Positions 8,699 to 17,730 of a DNA stretch of 64,000 nucleotides are shown here, one piece after another (position 1 is the stretch's first letter; each line of letters opens with the position of its first letter). Source of the DNA: Rhizobacter sp. AJA081-3 (lineage in GTDB: Bacteria; Pseudomonadota; Gammaproteobacteria; Burkholderiales; Burkholderiaceae_C); assembly GCF_017795745.1 (NCBI RefSeq), contig NZ_CP059067.1, positions 496,001 to 560,000 of the forward strand, written 5' to 3'. Both the position numbers and the translations under genes were made by a program. Below the pieces are notes generated by a model. The model was given only the letters and a program-made list of their open reading frames with translations, searched no databases and was not told the origin of the DNA.

Positions 8699-10747
8699 TC
8701 AGCTCGCGGCGTCGGTGGCCGGCTCCGCGGCCTCGCCCTCGGCGGCCACGTCGATGGCCAGCGTCAGCGGGCCTGCGCTCTCGGCGGCTTCCTCGGCATC
8801 GGCTTCGTCCACCGGCGCGTCGTCGGCCGTCGTCGCCGGATCGTCGATGCGCTTTGCCACGCTGGCATGCAGGTCCAGCGTCAGCAGGTCGCTGCCTGTG
8901 ATCCGCACGCGCACCCGGGCTCCGCGCGGCAGGCCCTCGGCGCCGAGCGCACGGAACACCAGCGGCAGTTCGTCGGCGCGCACCAGGCCGTCTTTCATGA
9001 CTGCGGCGTCGAGCTCGGTGATGCCCTGCTGCGCCAGGTATTGCATCGTCCAATAGCGTTCGATGCCGGACTGGAAGCCGTTGTACTCGCCGTAGGCCGC
9101 GTCGAAGGCCGAGATGATGGAGAACAACGCCGCGTCCTTGGGCTTGAACGGCGCCGCCAGCGCGGCGGTGCGGCCATGCCGTGCGCAGGCGATGATCTGC
9201 CACTGGTTGACCAGGTCGACGTAGCGGCGCAGCGGCGAGGTCGCCCAGGTGTACTGCGCCACGCCCATGCCGGCGTGCGGCGCGGGCTTCACGCCCATGC
9301 GCACCTTCACGCCGGGCGCCAGGCTCGCCTGGCTGCGGTAGATGCCCGGCACGCCACACTCGGCGATCCAGCCGCCCCAGGTGCTGTTGGCCAGGATCAT
9401 CGCCTCGGCGACGATCAGGTCCAGCGGCGCGCCGCGCTGGCGAGTCGAGATCAGCACCTGCTCGTGGCCCTGCGGCTCGCGGCCCTCGGTGCCGGCGAGG
9501 CGGAAGTTGTAGTCGGGCCGGTTGAAGTTCTCCGGCTTTCCGCGCACCACCTCGCGCTGCGCCTTCAGGTGTCGCGCCAGGCGGAACGCGAAGGCCAGTT
9601 CGGCCGCGTGACCGTACTCGGCCGGCGCATCTCCGAGCAGCGAGGCCTCGGTGATGACCGCGTCGAGCTGGTCGTGGCGCAGGTTGGAGGCGATGTGCAC
9701 GCGCTCCAGCTTCGTCTCGCTGGCCTTCACGGCCAGCGTGGCCTCGTCGAGCGTGACGTACAGCGACACCGCCGGGCAGTCACGCCCTTCGGTCAGCGTG
9801 TAGGCCTGCACCACCTCGTCGGGCAGCATGGTCAGCTTCCAGCCCGGCATGTAGACGGTGGACAGGCGGTCGCGCGCGACCTTGTCGATCGTCGAGTCGG
9901 CGGCGATTGCCAGGCCCGGCGCGGCGATGTGCACGCCGAACACCACCGTGCCACTGCCCAGCCCCTGCACCGACAGTGCATCGTCGATCTCGGTGGTGGC
10001 CGAGTCGTCGATCGAGAAAGCCTGCGCGGCGGAAAGCGGCAGATCGTCCTTGATCGGCGGCGCCTGCAGGGGCGGGAACGCCGTGCCCTTGGGGAAGTTG
10101 TCGAACAGGAAGCGCCGCCAGTGGAACTGGTAAGGCGAGTCGATCGCGCCGGCGGACTTCAGCAGCTCCAGCGGCGGCTTCTGCGCGTGCCGGGCCGCCT
10201 CGACGACCGACTTGTACTCCGGTGCGTTCTTGTCCGGCTTGAAGAGGATCTTGTAGAGCTGCTCGCGCACCGGCGCCGGGCACTGGCCCGCGACCAGCTC
10301 GCCGGCCCAGGCCTCGATCTGCGCCTGCAGCGCCTTCTTGCGCTCGATGCCCAGCAGCGCTGCCTTCACCGTCTCTTCGGGCGCCTTGCGGAAGTTGCCC
10401 TTGCCCAGGCGCCGGAAGTAGTGCGGCGCCTCGAACAGGCGGAACAGCGCTGCGGCCTGCTTCTCCACGCCGGCGCTGGCCTCGAAGTAGTCGCGCGCCA
10501 GCTCCGCGAAGCCGAACTCCTGCTCGGGGGCGAATTCCCAGGCCAGGTCGAGGTCGATGTCGCGCGCGATCGTCTGTGCCGACGCGAACAGTTCGGCCGG
10601 CAGCGGCTTGTCGAACTTGAGCAGGACGTTGGCGGATTTCACCTTCACGCGCTTGCCCGAATCGAGCTCGATCTGCATCGAGCTGTCCGCTTCGGTCATG
10701 ACGCGGCCGGCGTGGAACTTCCCGGCGTCTTCGTAGAGGGCATACAT
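8699..10747 (-). CDS. RNB-domain (RNase II/R family) exoribonuclease
   Basis: A 682-residue 3'-5' exoribonuclease of the RNB family. The metal-binding catalytic segment FSIDDSATTEIDDALSV carries the conserved aspartates. A basic N-terminal RNA-binding region precedes it and an S1-like C-terminal end follows. It is shorter than RNase R, so the generic name is safer. The open frame continues 43 codons upstream into ruvC, but those residues are Arg/Pro-rich shadow coding. I place the start at the ATG ending at 10747 (MYALYEDAGKFHAG), where the family's conserved N-terminus begins. No Shine-Dalgarno sequence is visible on this strand. An acidic, low-complexity tail ends the protein. Confidence 0.93.
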   Translation of the reverse strand: MYALYEDAGKFHAGRVMTEADSSMQIELDSGKRVKVKSANVLLKFDKPLPAELFASAQTIARDIDLDLAWEFAPEQEFGFAELARDYFEASAGVEKQAAALFRLFEAPHYFRRLGKGNFRKAPEETVKAALLGIERKKALQAQIEAWAGELVAGQCPAPVREQLYKILFKPDKNAPEYKSVVEAARHAQKPPLELLKSAGAIDSPYQFHWRRFLFDNFPKGTAFPPLQAPPIKDDLPLSAAQAFSIDDSATTEIDDALSVQGLGSGTVVFGVHIAAPGLAIAADSTIDKVARDRLSTVYMPGWKLTMLPDEVVQAYTLTEGRDCPAVSLYVTLDEATLAVKASETKLERVHIASNLRHDQLDAVITEASLLGDAPAEYGHAAELAFAFRLARHLKAQREVVRGKPENFNRPDYNFRLAGTEGREPQGHEQVLISTRQRGAPLDLIVAEAMILANSTWGGWIAECGVPGIYRSQASLAPGVKVRMGVKPAPHAGMGVAQYTWATSPLRRYVDLVNQWQIIACARHGRTAALAAPFKPKDAALFSIISAFDAAYGEYNGFQSGIERYWTMQYLAQQGITELDAAVMKDGLVRADELPLVFRALGAEGLPRGARVRVRITGSDLLTLDLHASVAKRIDDPATTADDAPVDEADAEEAAESAGPLTLAIDVAAEGEAAEPATDAAS

Positions 10748-10781
10748 AGGAGGGGCGATTGTCGCCTGAACCCGCCTGGCC

Positions 10782-11339
10782 CTAGTAACTGCGACCCTTC
10801 TTGTACTGGGCGTGGGCCTTGCGCGACAGCGTGCCGCCGCGCGCGATGGCGGCAAACGAGGCCCCGGCATGGGCATGGCAGATCGCCAGTCCCAGAGCGT
10901 CGGCGGCGTCCTTCCCGGGCTCGCCGGGCAGCGCCAGCAGCCGCGCCACCATCGCCTGCACCTGCTCCTTGCGCGCCTGGCCGTGGCCGACCACAGCCTT
11001 CTTCATCTGCAGCGCGGTGTATTCCGAGACCGCCAGGTCGCCCGACACCAGTGCCGCCAGCGCGGCACCGCGGGCCTGGCCGAGCAGCAGCGTGGACTGC
11101 GGGTTGACATTGACGAAGACGATCTCCACCGAGGCACAGTCGGGCTGGTAGCGCGCCGCGACCTCGCGCACGCCCTCGAAGATGATCTTCAGCCGCGCCG
11201 GCAGCTCGCCGATGGCGACGGCGTCGGTCTTGATCGTGCCGCTGGCGATGTAGTGCAGCCGCGGCCCTTCGGCCTCGATCACGCCGAAGCCGGTGGTGCG
11301 CAGGCCGGGGTCGATGCCGAGGATGCGAAGGCTGGCCAT
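10782..11339 (-). CDS. ruvC: Holliday junction endodeoxyribonuclease RuvC
   Basis: RuvC resolves Holliday junctions during homologous recombination together with RuvAB. The 185-residue protein starts with [15 protein letters not shown], holding the first catalytic Asp. It has the acidic VEIVFV segment near residue 72 and the C-terminal [14 protein letters not shown] with the last catalytic Asp residues. ruvA and ruvB are not adjacent; the gene instead lies between the cdsA-like gene (7 bp) and the RNB ribonuclease gene (34 bp). Confidence 0.97.
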   Translation of the reverse strand: MASLRILGIDPGLRTTGFGVIEAEGPRLHYIASGTIKTDAVAIGELPARLKIIFEGVREVAARYQPDCASVEIVFVNVNPQSTLLLGQARGAALAALVSGDLAVSEYTALQMKKAVVGHGQARKEQVQAMVARLLALPGEPGKDAADALGLAICHAHAGASFAAIARGGTLSRKAHAQYKKGRSY

Positions 11340-11346
11340 GTCGGGC

Positions 11347-12315
11347 TCAGAAGCCGAAGTACCAGCGCACGGAATGGAAGAACACCGGTGCCGCGAAGCA
11401 CAGCGGCGCCACGCGGTCCAGCAAGCCCACGGCGCCGGTCACCGAGGCCTTGCCGCCCCAGTTGCGCACTCCGGCGTCCTTCTTCAGCGCCTTCATGACG
11501 AACTCGCCGAAGGTGCCGCTGCCGCCGGCGATGAAGCCCATCACCAGCGCCGGGATCGGCTTGAAGGGTGTGGCCCAGTACAGCGCCGCGCCGACGATGG
11601 CGGCGGCCAGCGCGCCGGTCCACCACGCCCGCCACGAGAACGAGCGGCTGATCGCGCGTGCCACCGGCCGGCGGCGCAGCCAGCGGCTGGCGGCCTCCTG
11701 GGCAATCTGCGCCGCGGCCACCACCACCACAAGGTACAGAACCATGAAGGCGCCACGGTCCTCGTAGCGCGGCAAATCCAGCAGCAGCAGCGCCGGCGCG
11801 TGGCTCATGCCGTAGACGCAGACCATCACGCCCCACTGGATCTTCGCGGTGCGTTCGAGGAAGCGCTGCGGGTCGTTGCCGAAGGCGCTGACCACCGGGA
11901 TGGCGAGGAACACATAGACCGGAATGAACACGCTGAACAGGTCGAAGTGCTGCGTGGCGACGATCAGGTACTGCACCGGCAGCACGACGAAGAAGGCGAG
12001 CAGCAGGCTGCGGTGGTCGCCGCGCCGCGTGTGGGTGAGCGTGACGAACTCGCGCAGTGCGACGAAGGAGAGCACGCCGAACAGCAGCGTCGAGATGAAG
12101 GTGCCCGAGGCCCAGGAAATCCAGAACAGCACCGAGCCCAGCCAGACGGCGCGCAGGTCGTGCAGGAAGCGGTCGAACACCGCTTGCATCTCGGGCGGGC
12201 GCTCGCGCAGCGAGCGTGTGTAGGCGACGATGCTGACGATGGTCAGCAGGCCGAACAGGACCACGAACAGCAGGCCGACCTGCTGGCTGACGCTGAGATT
12301 GCGCAAGGCACCCAT
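11347..12315 (-). CDS. CdsA-like phosphatidate cytidylyltransferase, atypical signature
   Basis: A 322-residue multi-pass membrane protein of the CdsA family, which makes CDP-diacylglycerol from phosphatidate and CTP. About eight hydrophobic segments are visible. The C-terminal region [15 protein letters not shown], then LLDRV, then CFAAPVFFH aligns with the CDP-diglyceride synthase signature. The usual GHGG before the metal-binding LDR-D is replaced by GAVG, and the Asp two residues after DR is Ala (DRVAPL). Two expected conserved positions are therefore missing. It overlaps plsC at a single base in an ATGA junction, which makes a lipid-synthesis role likely. I chose the ATG at 12315 because upstream codons lie inside plsC. 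Confidence 0.85.
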   Translation of the reverse strand: MGALRNLSVSQQVGLLFVVLFGLLTIVSIVAYTRSLRERPPEMQAVFDRFLHDLRAVWLGSVLFWISWASGTFISTLLFGVLSFVALREFVTLTHTRRGDHRSLLLAFFVVLPVQYLIVATQHFDLFSVFIPVYVFLAIPVVSAFGNDPQRFLERTAKIQWGVMVCVYGMSHAPALLLLDLPRYEDRGAFMVLYLVVVVAAAQIAQEAASRWLRRRPVARAISRSFSWRAWWTGALAAAIVGAALYWATPFKPIPALVMGFIAGGSGTFGEFVMKALKKDAGVRNWGGKASVTGAVGLLDRVAPLCFAAPVFFHSVRWYFGF

Positions 12316-12932
12316 CAGTCGACGTCCCGCAGTGCGATGACGGCCTGGCGCGCACGCTCGAGGAAGATGCGCTTGTCCTCGCCCGGCTGCAGCTGGATCG
12401 GCGCGCCAAAGGTCACCGAGCACAGGATCGGCACCGGCACCACCTCGCCCTTGGGCATGACACGCTGCACGTTGTCGATCCAGGCCGGGATCAGCTGCAC
12501 CTCCGGGAAGGCCTCGGCCAGGTGGTACAGCCCCGCCTTGAAGCTGGCCGGGTCGGCCTGATTGCCGCGCGTGCCTTCCGGGAAGATCACCAGCGAGTCG
12601 CCATGGCGCAGCGCTTCCATCAGCGGCTCCAACGGGTCTTCGTCATCGGTGCGCTGACGGCTCACGTACACCGCGTTGAAGATCTCGCGCGTGATCCAGT
12701 GTTTGAGCGGCGACGAAGTCCAGTAGTCGCGTGCAGCGATCGGCCGCGTCACGGCGCGCAGATCGCCCGGCAGTGCCGCCCAGATCAGCACCCAGTCGAA
12801 GTGGCTCTGGTGGTTGGCGAAGTAGATGCGCTGCTCTGCCTTCGGCGGGCTGCCATACCAGTGGCCCTGCGCGCCGGTGATCAGGCGCGCGATGAAGGCG
12901 AGGCAGAGGCCTGCGACCTCGGGCAGCTTCAC
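12315..12932 (-). CDS. 1-acyl-sn-glycerol-3-phosphate acyltransferase (PlsC family)
   Basis: The family transfers a second acyl chain to lysophosphatidate, giving phosphatidate at the inner membrane. The 205-residue protein has the NHQSHFD catalytic box (an HX4D motif) near residues 40-46 and the substrate-binding FPEGTRGN block near residue 115. A short hydrophobic N-terminus can anchor it. Its TGA overlaps the ATG of the cdsA-like gene, so acyl transfer and the following CDP-activation are encoded as a coupled pair. purH lies 9 bp upstream. Confidence 0.93.
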   Translation of the reverse strand: MKLPEVAGLCLAFIARLITGAQGHWYGSPPKAEQRIYFANHQSHFDWVLIWAALPGDLRAVTRPIAARDYWTSSPLKHWITREIFNAVYVSRQRTDDEDPLEPLMEALRHGDSLVIFPEGTRGNQADPASFKAGLYHLAEAFPEVQLIPAWIDNVQRVMPKGEVVPVPILCSVTFGAPIQLQPGEDKRIFLERARQAVIALRDVD

Positions 12933-12941
12933 GAGACGAGG

Positions 12942-14513
12942 TCAGTGCCTGAAGTGACGCACGCCGGTGAGCACCATCGCGATGCCGCGTTCGTCGGCCG
13001 CGGCGATCACCTCGTCGTCGCGCATCGAGCCGCCCGGGTGGATCACGCAGGCGGCGCCGGCGTCGACCACCACGTCCAGCCCGTCGCGGAACGGGAAGAA
13101 GGCGTCGCTGGCCACCGCCGAGCCCTTCAGCGACAGGCCGGCGTTCTCCGACTTGATCGAGGCGATGCGCGCCGAGTCGATGCGGCTCATCTGGCCCGCG
13201 CCAACGCCCAGCGTCATGCCGCCGCCGCAGAACACGATGGCATTGCTCTTCACGTACTTGGCCACCTTCCAGGCGAACAGCAGGTCGTCGAGCTGCGCCG
13301 GCGTCGGCTGCTTCTTCGTCACCACCTTCAGTTCGCTGCGCGCGAGCTCGTGGTTGTCTGCGTCCTGGATCAGCAGGCCCGAACCGACGCGCTTCACGTC
13401 ATGGGCATTGCGGCCCTGCAGCCAGGGCGTGGCTCCGCCCGGCGGCAGCGCGATCTGCAGCACGCGGACGTTCTTCTTGGCGCCGAGCACGGCCAGCGCC
13501 TCGGGCGTGTACGACGGTGCGATCAGCACTTCCAGGAACTGTTTGGCCACCAGTTCCGCCGCCACTGCATCGAGCTCGCAGTTGAAGGCGATGATGCCGC
13601 CGAAGGCCGAGGTCGGGTCGGTCTTCCAGGCCTTCTCGTAGGCCTGCAAGGCATTCGCACCGAGCGCCACGCCGCAGGGGTTGGCGTGCTTGACGATCAC
13701 GCAGGCGGGCGTGTCGAACGACTTCACGCATTCCCACGCCGCGTCGGCATCGGCGATGTTGTTGTACGAGAGCTCCTTGCCCTGCAGCTGCTTCGCTGTC
13801 ACCAGCGAGCCGGGCGCGGGGTGCAGGTCGCGGTAGAAGGCGGCGCCCTGGTGCGGGTTCTCGCCGTAGCGCAGGTCCTGCAGCTTGACGAAGCGGCCGT
13901 TCGACTGCGCCGGGAAGGCGCTGCGCGTGCCGTCGGGCTGCAGCGACGACAGGTAGTCGCTGATCGCTCCGTCGTAGTTGCTGATGCGGTTGAAGGCCGC
14001 CACCGACAGCGCGAACTTGGTCGCCTGGCTGACGCCACCGGCCTGCAGCTCGGCGAGCACGCCGGCGTACTGCGACGCGTCGGTGAGCACCGCCACGTCC
14101 TTCCAGTTCTTCGCAGCCGAGCGCACCATCGCCGGACCGCCGATGTCGATGTTCTCGATCGCGTCCTCCAGCGTGCAGCCGGGCTTGGCGACGGTGGCCT
14201 CGAAGGGATAGAGGTTCACCACCAGCACGTCGATCGTCGTGATGCCGTGCGCCTTCAGCGCCTTCACGTGCGCCGGCAGGTCGCGGCGCGCCAGCAGGCC
14301 GCCGTGGATGACCGGGTGCAGCGTCTTCACGCGGCCGTCGAGCATCTCCGGGAAGCCGGTGTGCTCGGCTACTTCGGTGACGGGCAGGCCGGCGTCGGCG
14401 AGCAGCTTGGCGGTGCCGCCGGTGGACAGCAGCTTCGCGCCCAGCGCGTGCAGGCCGCGGGCGAACTCGAGCACGCCGGTCTTGTCGGAAACGGAGATCA
14501 GTGCGGTGGTCAT
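12942..14513 (-). CDS. purH: Bifunctional AICAR transformylase / IMP cyclohydrolase PurH
   Basis: PurH carries out the last two steps of de novo IMP synthesis. At 523 residues it is full length. The N-terminal IMP cyclohydrolase (MGS-like) domain begins [22 protein letters not shown] and contains [11 protein letters not shown]. The C-terminal AICAR formyltransferase domain includes [32 protein letters not shown] and the terminal [23 protein letters not shown]. It follows fis by 7 bp. purH beside fis and dusB is a recurrent order in Betaproteobacteria. Confidence 0.98.
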   Translation of the reverse strand: MTTALISVSDKTGVLEFARGLHALGAKLLSTGGTAKLLADAGLPVTEVAEHTGFPEMLDGRVKTLHPVIHGGLLARRDLPAHVKALKAHGITTIDVLVVNLYPFEATVAKPGCTLEDAIENIDIGGPAMVRSAAKNWKDVAVLTDASQYAGVLAELQAGGVSQATKFALSVAAFNRISNYDGAISDYLSSLQPDGTRSAFPAQSNGRFVKLQDLRYGENPHQGAAFYRDLHPAPGSLVTAKQLQGKELSYNNIADADAAWECVKSFDTPACVIVKHANPCGVALGANALQAYEKAWKTDPTSAFGGIIAFNCELDAVAAELVAKQFLEVLIAPSYTPEALAVLGAKKNVRVLQIALPPGGATPWLQGRNAHDVKRVGSGLLIQDADNHELARSELKVVTKKQPTPAQLDDLLFAWKVAKYVKSNAIVFCGGGMTLGVGAGQMSRIDSARIASIKSENAGLSLKGSAVASDAFFPFRDGLDVVVDAGAACVIHPGGSMRDDEVIAAADERGIAMVLTGVRHFRH

Positions 14514-14520
14514 GGGCGTC

Positions 14521-14757
14521 TTACTTGATGAGCTTGTGGTCGAGCAGCTTGCGCCGCAGGGTGTTGCGGTTGATGCCCAGCCATTCGGCGGCGCGGCTCT
14601 GGTTGCCTTCGGCCTGCTTCATCACGACCTCGAGCAGCGGCTTCTCCACCACGCGAAGGATCATGTCGTACATGGCCGCGGGCTCGACGCCGCGCAGGTC
14701 CTTGAAATAGCCCTCCAGGTTCTCCCGGATGCATTCCTCGATGTGTTTCTTGCTCAT
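14521..14757 (-). CDS. fis: Fis-family DNA-binding protein
   Basis: A 78-residue nucleoid protein. The C-terminal helix-turn-helix [20 protein letters not shown] (residues 51-70) is the diagnostic Fis/NtrC-type DNA-binding motif. The N-terminal part has the dimerisation helices. Fis proteins bend DNA and tune growth-rate-dependent promoters. The longer frame that continues upstream is the dusB region in another frame; the ATG at 14755-14757 overlaps the dusB stop (ATGA). The dusB-fis pairing is the classical proteobacterial operon. Confidence 0.95.
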   Translation of the reverse strand: MSKKHIEECIRENLEGYFKDLRGVEPAAMYDMILRVVEKPLLEVVMKQAEGNQSRAAEWLGINRNTLRRKLLDHKLIK

Positions 14758-15794
14758 GCCTGCTGTGCGAGAAAGTCGTCGTTGGCTGCGCGGCTCGTGG
14801 CCGGCAGTCGGGGATGGGTGTCGGCCAGCGCATCGAACCAGTCGTGCACTGCGCGCAACTGCGCCGCGCAGTCGTCGATGCGGTTCATGCGGTCGCGGAA
14901 GTCTTCGCCGCCGGGCAGGGCGCGCACGGCCCAGCCGATGTGCTTGCGCGCGCTGCGCACGCCGGCGAGTTCGCCGTACAGGCCGTAGTGGTCGTGCAGG
15001 TGCTCGACCAGCCAGGCCTTGGCCTGCAGCGTGTCGGGCGGCGCCAGCTCCTCGCCGGTGGCCAGGAAGTGCGCGATCTCCGCGAAGATCCACGGCCGCC
15101 CTTGCGCGGCACGGCCGACCATGATCGCGTCGGCTTGCGTCGCCGCGAGCACCTCGCGCGCCTTGCGCGGCGAGTCGATGTCGCCGTTGGCCACCACGGG
15201 AATGGCCAGTGCCGCCTTGACCGCGGCGATCGTCTCGTACTCCGCCGCGCCGCGGTAACCCTGCTCGCGGGTGCGGCCGTGCACCGTGACCATCGCGACA
15301 CCGGCCGACTCGGCCAGGCGCGCGATGCGCACCGCGTTGCGTTCGCTGTCGCACCAGCCGGTGCGCATCTTCAGCGTCACGGGCACGTTGCGCGGCGCGC
15401 AGGCGGCAACCACCGCCTCGATGATCTGCGCGGCCAGCGGCTCGTCCTGCATCAGCGCCGAGCCGGCCCACTTGCTGCACACCTTCTTGGCCGGGCAGCC
15501 CATGTTGATGTCGATGATCTGCGCGCCGCGGTCGATGTTGTAGGCCGCGGCCTCGGCCATCATCAGCGCGTCGGTGCCGGCGATCTGCACCGCGATCGGC
15601 GCCGTCTCGCCGGTGTGGTCGGCGCGGCGGCTCGTCTTCAGGCTGTTCCAGAGTTCCTTGCGCGAGGTCACCATCTCGCTGACCGCATAACCCGCGCCGA
15701 GCTTCTTGCACAGCATGCGGAACGGCCGATCGGTCACCCCGGCCATCGGGGCGACGAACAGCCGGTTCGCCAGCGTGATGTGGCCGATGCGCAT
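14754..15794 (-). CDS. dusB: tRNA-dihydrouridine synthase DusB
   Basis: DusB reduces specific uridines in the tRNA D-loop with an FMN cofactor and NADPH. The 346-residue frame starts MRIGHITLANRLFVAPMAGV at 15794. Earlier in-frame codons up to 16094 lie outside the family's N-terminus and are rejected. FMN-barrel landmarks are VAPMAGVTDRPFR, the catalytic-Cys block NMGCPAKKVCSKWAGSALM, VTLKMRTGWCDSE, VHGRTREQGY and VVANGDIDSP. The start codon is preceded by CCCTCCC rather than a purine-rich site on this strand. It is the first gene of the long minus-strand run. Confidence 0.96.
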   Translation of the reverse strand: MRIGHITLANRLFVAPMAGVTDRPFRMLCKKLGAGYAVSEMVTSRKELWNSLKTSRRADHTGETAPIAVQIAGTDALMMAEAAAYNIDRGAQIIDINMGCPAKKVCSKWAGSALMQDEPLAAQIIEAVVAACAPRNVPVTLKMRTGWCDSERNAVRIARLAESAGVAMVTVHGRTREQGYRGAAEYETIAAVKAALAIPVVANGDIDSPRKAREVLAATQADAIMVGRAAQGRPWIFAEIAHFLATGEELAPPDTLQAKAWLVEHLHDHYGLYGELAGVRSARKHIGWAVRALPGGEDFRDRMNRIDDCAAQLRAVHDWFDALADTHPRLPATSRAANDDFLAQQA

Positions 15795-15833
15795 GGGAGG
15801 GCGGGGGAGTGGGGTGCTGAAAAGAGAGGCAGC

Positions 15834-15839
15834 AGTATA
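15834..15839 (-). promoter_or_regulatory. Candidate -10 box for the dusB run
   Basis: The minus strand reads TATACT here, a 5 of 6 match to the sigma70 -10 consensus, 39 bp upstream of the dusB start. No convincing -35 hexamer is seen 16-18 bp further upstream. It lies in the 109 bp divergent space between dusB and yqaA, the expected location for the promoter of the dusB-fis-purH run. Confidence 0.5.
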
Positions 15840-15889
15840 GCCACGCCGCCCCGGGCGATTTTCGTGCGCTGCATCAATGGATGCATGCG

Positions 15890-15895
15890 GATAAT
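15890..15895 (+). promoter_or_regulatory. Candidate -10 box for yqaA
   Basis: GATAAT (5 of 6 to the -10 consensus) ends 8 nt before the yqaA ATG. Transcription would begin at or within a few bases of the start codon, leaving almost no 5' untranslated region. No clear -35 box is visible. Confidence 0.4.
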
Positions 15896-15903
15896 CGGCG
15901 CCG

Positions 15904-16380
15904 ATGGAGGCTTGGTTCGAGTCCGTGCTGGCGCTGCTGGCCTTGCCGAAGTTCGGGCTCAGCAGCGTGTTCCTGGTCGCCTTCGTGTCGGCGACGTTGT
16001 TGCCCATGGGCTCGGAGCCCTTCGTCTTCGGCCTCGTCAAGCTCAACCCCGAGCTGTTCTGGAGCGCCATCCTCGTGGCCACGGCGGGCAACACGCTCGG
16101 CGGTGCCTTGTCGTGGGCGATGGGCTACGGCGCCGAACGCGCCTACGAACGTGTCAAGCACAAGCCGATGGAACTGCACGCACTGCAGTGGCTGGAGCGT
16201 TTCGGCGCCAAGGCCTGCCTGCTCGCCTGGCTGCCGGTGGTGGGCGACCCGCTGTGTGCCGTCGCCGGCTGGCTGCGCCTGCCGTTCTGGCCCTGCGTGG
16301 TCTACATGGCGATCGGCAAGTTCGCGCGCTACCTGACGATGACCGCAGCGCTGCTGTGGTGGTTCCCGGGCGGGCTCTGA
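15904..16380 (+). CDS. YqaA-family (DedA-like) inner membrane protein
   Basis: A 158-residue integral membrane protein of the YqaA branch of the VTT/DedA superfamily, with about four hydrophobic segments. Conserved features are LLPMGSEPFVFGL near residues 32-45, GNTLGGALSW near 62-71 and LAWLPVVGDPLCAVAGWLRLP near 107-127, the latter containing the re-entrant-loop proline and glycine pattern. DedA relatives have been linked to lipid scrambling and membrane homeostasis; the role of YqaA is unproven. It stands alone, divergent from dusB and convergent with the patatin gene (12 bp between stops). Confidence 0.88.
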   Translation: MEAWFESVLALLALPKFGLSSVFLVAFVSATLLPMGSEPFVFGLVKLNPELFWSAILVATAGNTLGGALSWAMGYGAERAYERVKHKPMELHALQWLERFGAKACLLAWLPVVGDPLCAVAGWLRLPFWPCVVYMAIGKFARYLTMTAALLWWFPGGL

Positions 16381-16392
16381 ACGACGCCCTCT

Positions 16393-17610
16393 TCAGCCCG
16401 GGGCGAGCGCCGCTTCGAGTTCGTCGAGCACCTGTTCGAGCCGCTTCACCGCCACCGCCGAGGGCAAGCGCTGCGTCGGGCGGCGGGTTTGTCTGCGCAG
16501 CAGGCTGCGGTGGTGGTCGTCGAGCACGGCGTCGTTCAGTGCCAGTCCGTGGCGCGCCAGCTTGGCCGCCAGAGCGGGCCGCTGCGCACGCAACTGGTCT
16601 CGCGTGAGGCGGTAGGCATGCTCGGCCAGCCACCGCCGCTGCGAATAGCCGAAGGTGTTGGCCAGGAACATCTCCGCGTCGCGGTGGTCAGGCTCGAAGA
16701 GCAGGATGTCGGTGCCCGGGTGGCTGCGTTCGTAACCCTTCATGCCGAGCTCGAGCCGCGAATGGATCAGCGTGCGGAAGGTCTGCGACAGCACCACCGG
16801 CAGGCCGCCGTCGACCAGCTTCGGGATGCGCGGCTCGCCGCTGGACAGAACGCGGTGCCGCGGCGAATGCGTCGAGTCGAAGGGCACCAGCGGGTTCAGG
16901 CACAGCAGCAGGTCCACGCCTTCGTCGAGCAGCACCGACGCATGCAGCGTCTTCTTCAGTGCGCCGTCGACGTAGAAGCGCCCGCCGATCTCCACCGGCG
17001 GAAACAGCCCCGGCAGCGCGGAACTCGCCTGCACCGCCTGCGAGATCGGCACCGTGTCCCAGCCCGGCTGGCCGAAGGGCGCGCTCTCGCCGCTGTCCAG
17101 GTCGGTGGCCACCAGCACCAGCTTGCGGCGCAGCTCGCGGAAATCGTTGCTGCGGCCGGGCCGCGCGAACTGGCGGCGCAGTTGCGCTTCCACGCCGGTG
17201 TTCGAGAACAGCCCGGTGGGCAACGCGCGGGCCAGGTGCTCGAGCGTGACGCTGGCCGAGCGGCGCTGCAGCGCGCCAACCCACAGCGCCTGCGCCGCCA
17301 CGCGCGGCAGCGAGGCCAGCCGGCGAGCGAACTCGCCCCAGGCGGGGCGCACCAGCAGCGAGGGCTCGAAGATGTCGTGCGCTGCGCCTTCGTTCTCGAT
17401 GAACGAGGCGCACTGCTCGCGCGGGCTCATGCCGTTGGCCAGCGCCGCGGCGATGAAGCCGCCCGCGGACACGCCCACGTAGGCATGGCAGTCGGCCAGA
17501 TCGAGGCCGTCGATGGCCTCGTCGAGCGCGCACAGCGCGCCGAGTTCGTAGATGGCGCCGAGCGGCCCTCCGCCGGCCAGCGCGACACCGATGCGTGATC
17601 GTGAAACCAT
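16393..17610 (-). CDS. Patatin-like phospholipase
   Basis: A 405-residue serine hydrolase of the patatin family that should deacylate phospholipids or storage lipids. The glycine-rich oxyanion segment ALAGGGPLGAIYELGAL lies near residues 10-26. The nucleophile elbow GVSAGG (GXSXG) lies near 47-52, and the catalytic Asp is in VDGALKKTLH near 213-222. There is no signal peptide, so the protein is likely cytoplasmic or membrane-peripheral. It lies between yqaA and the phasin gene; a link to PHA granules or membrane turnover is possible but not shown. Confidence 0.9.
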   Translation of the reverse strand: MVSRSRIGVALAGGGPLGAIYELGALCALDEAIDGLDLADCHAYVGVSAGGFIAAALANGMSPREQCASFIENEGAAHDIFEPSLLVRPAWGEFARRLASLPRVAAQALWVGALQRRSASVTLEHLARALPTGLFSNTGVEAQLRRQFARPGRSNDFRELRRKLVLVATDLDSGESAPFGQPGWDTVPISQAVQASSALPGLFPPVEIGGRFYVDGALKKTLHASVLLDEGVDLLLCLNPLVPFDSTHSPRHRVLSSGEPRIPKLVDGGLPVVLSQTFRTLIHSRLELGMKGYERSHPGTDILLFEPDHRDAEMFLANTFGYSQRRWLAEHAYRLTRDQLRAQRPALAAKLARHGLALNDAVLDDHHRSLLRRQTRRPTQRLPSAVAVKRLEQVLDELEAALAPG

Positions 17611-17680
17611 GCGGTCAGTCTAGGGCGCGCGACAGCGGCGTGCCTGGGGCGCGGCGTCTAGAGTCGCTTGAGTTCGCTCA

Positions 17681-17708
17681 ATGAAAACGGGGCACCCGAG
17701 GTGCCCCG
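17681..17708 (-). terminator. Intrinsic terminator of the phasin gene
   Basis: A perfect 9 bp stem CGGGGCACC / GGTGCCCCG (17688-17696 with 17700-17708) closes a 3-nt loop. On the minus strand it is followed by GTTTTCAT at 17687-17681. It lies 23 bp after the phasin stop, as expected for a rho-independent terminator. Confidence 0.85.
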
Positions 17709-17730
17709 TGCGTGGCCGAACCGAAGCCGG

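Noticed and set aside
10748-10876. N-terminal extension of the RNB ribonuclease by 43 codons
   Set aside because: The extra residues are Arg/Pro-rich and lie inside ruvC; the family N-terminus begins at MYALYEDAG.
8222-11107. 961-codon plus-strand frame opposite the TonB-like and RNB genes
   Set aside because: Antisense shadow; the opposite strand has the complete RNB catalytic motif and the ruvC start region.
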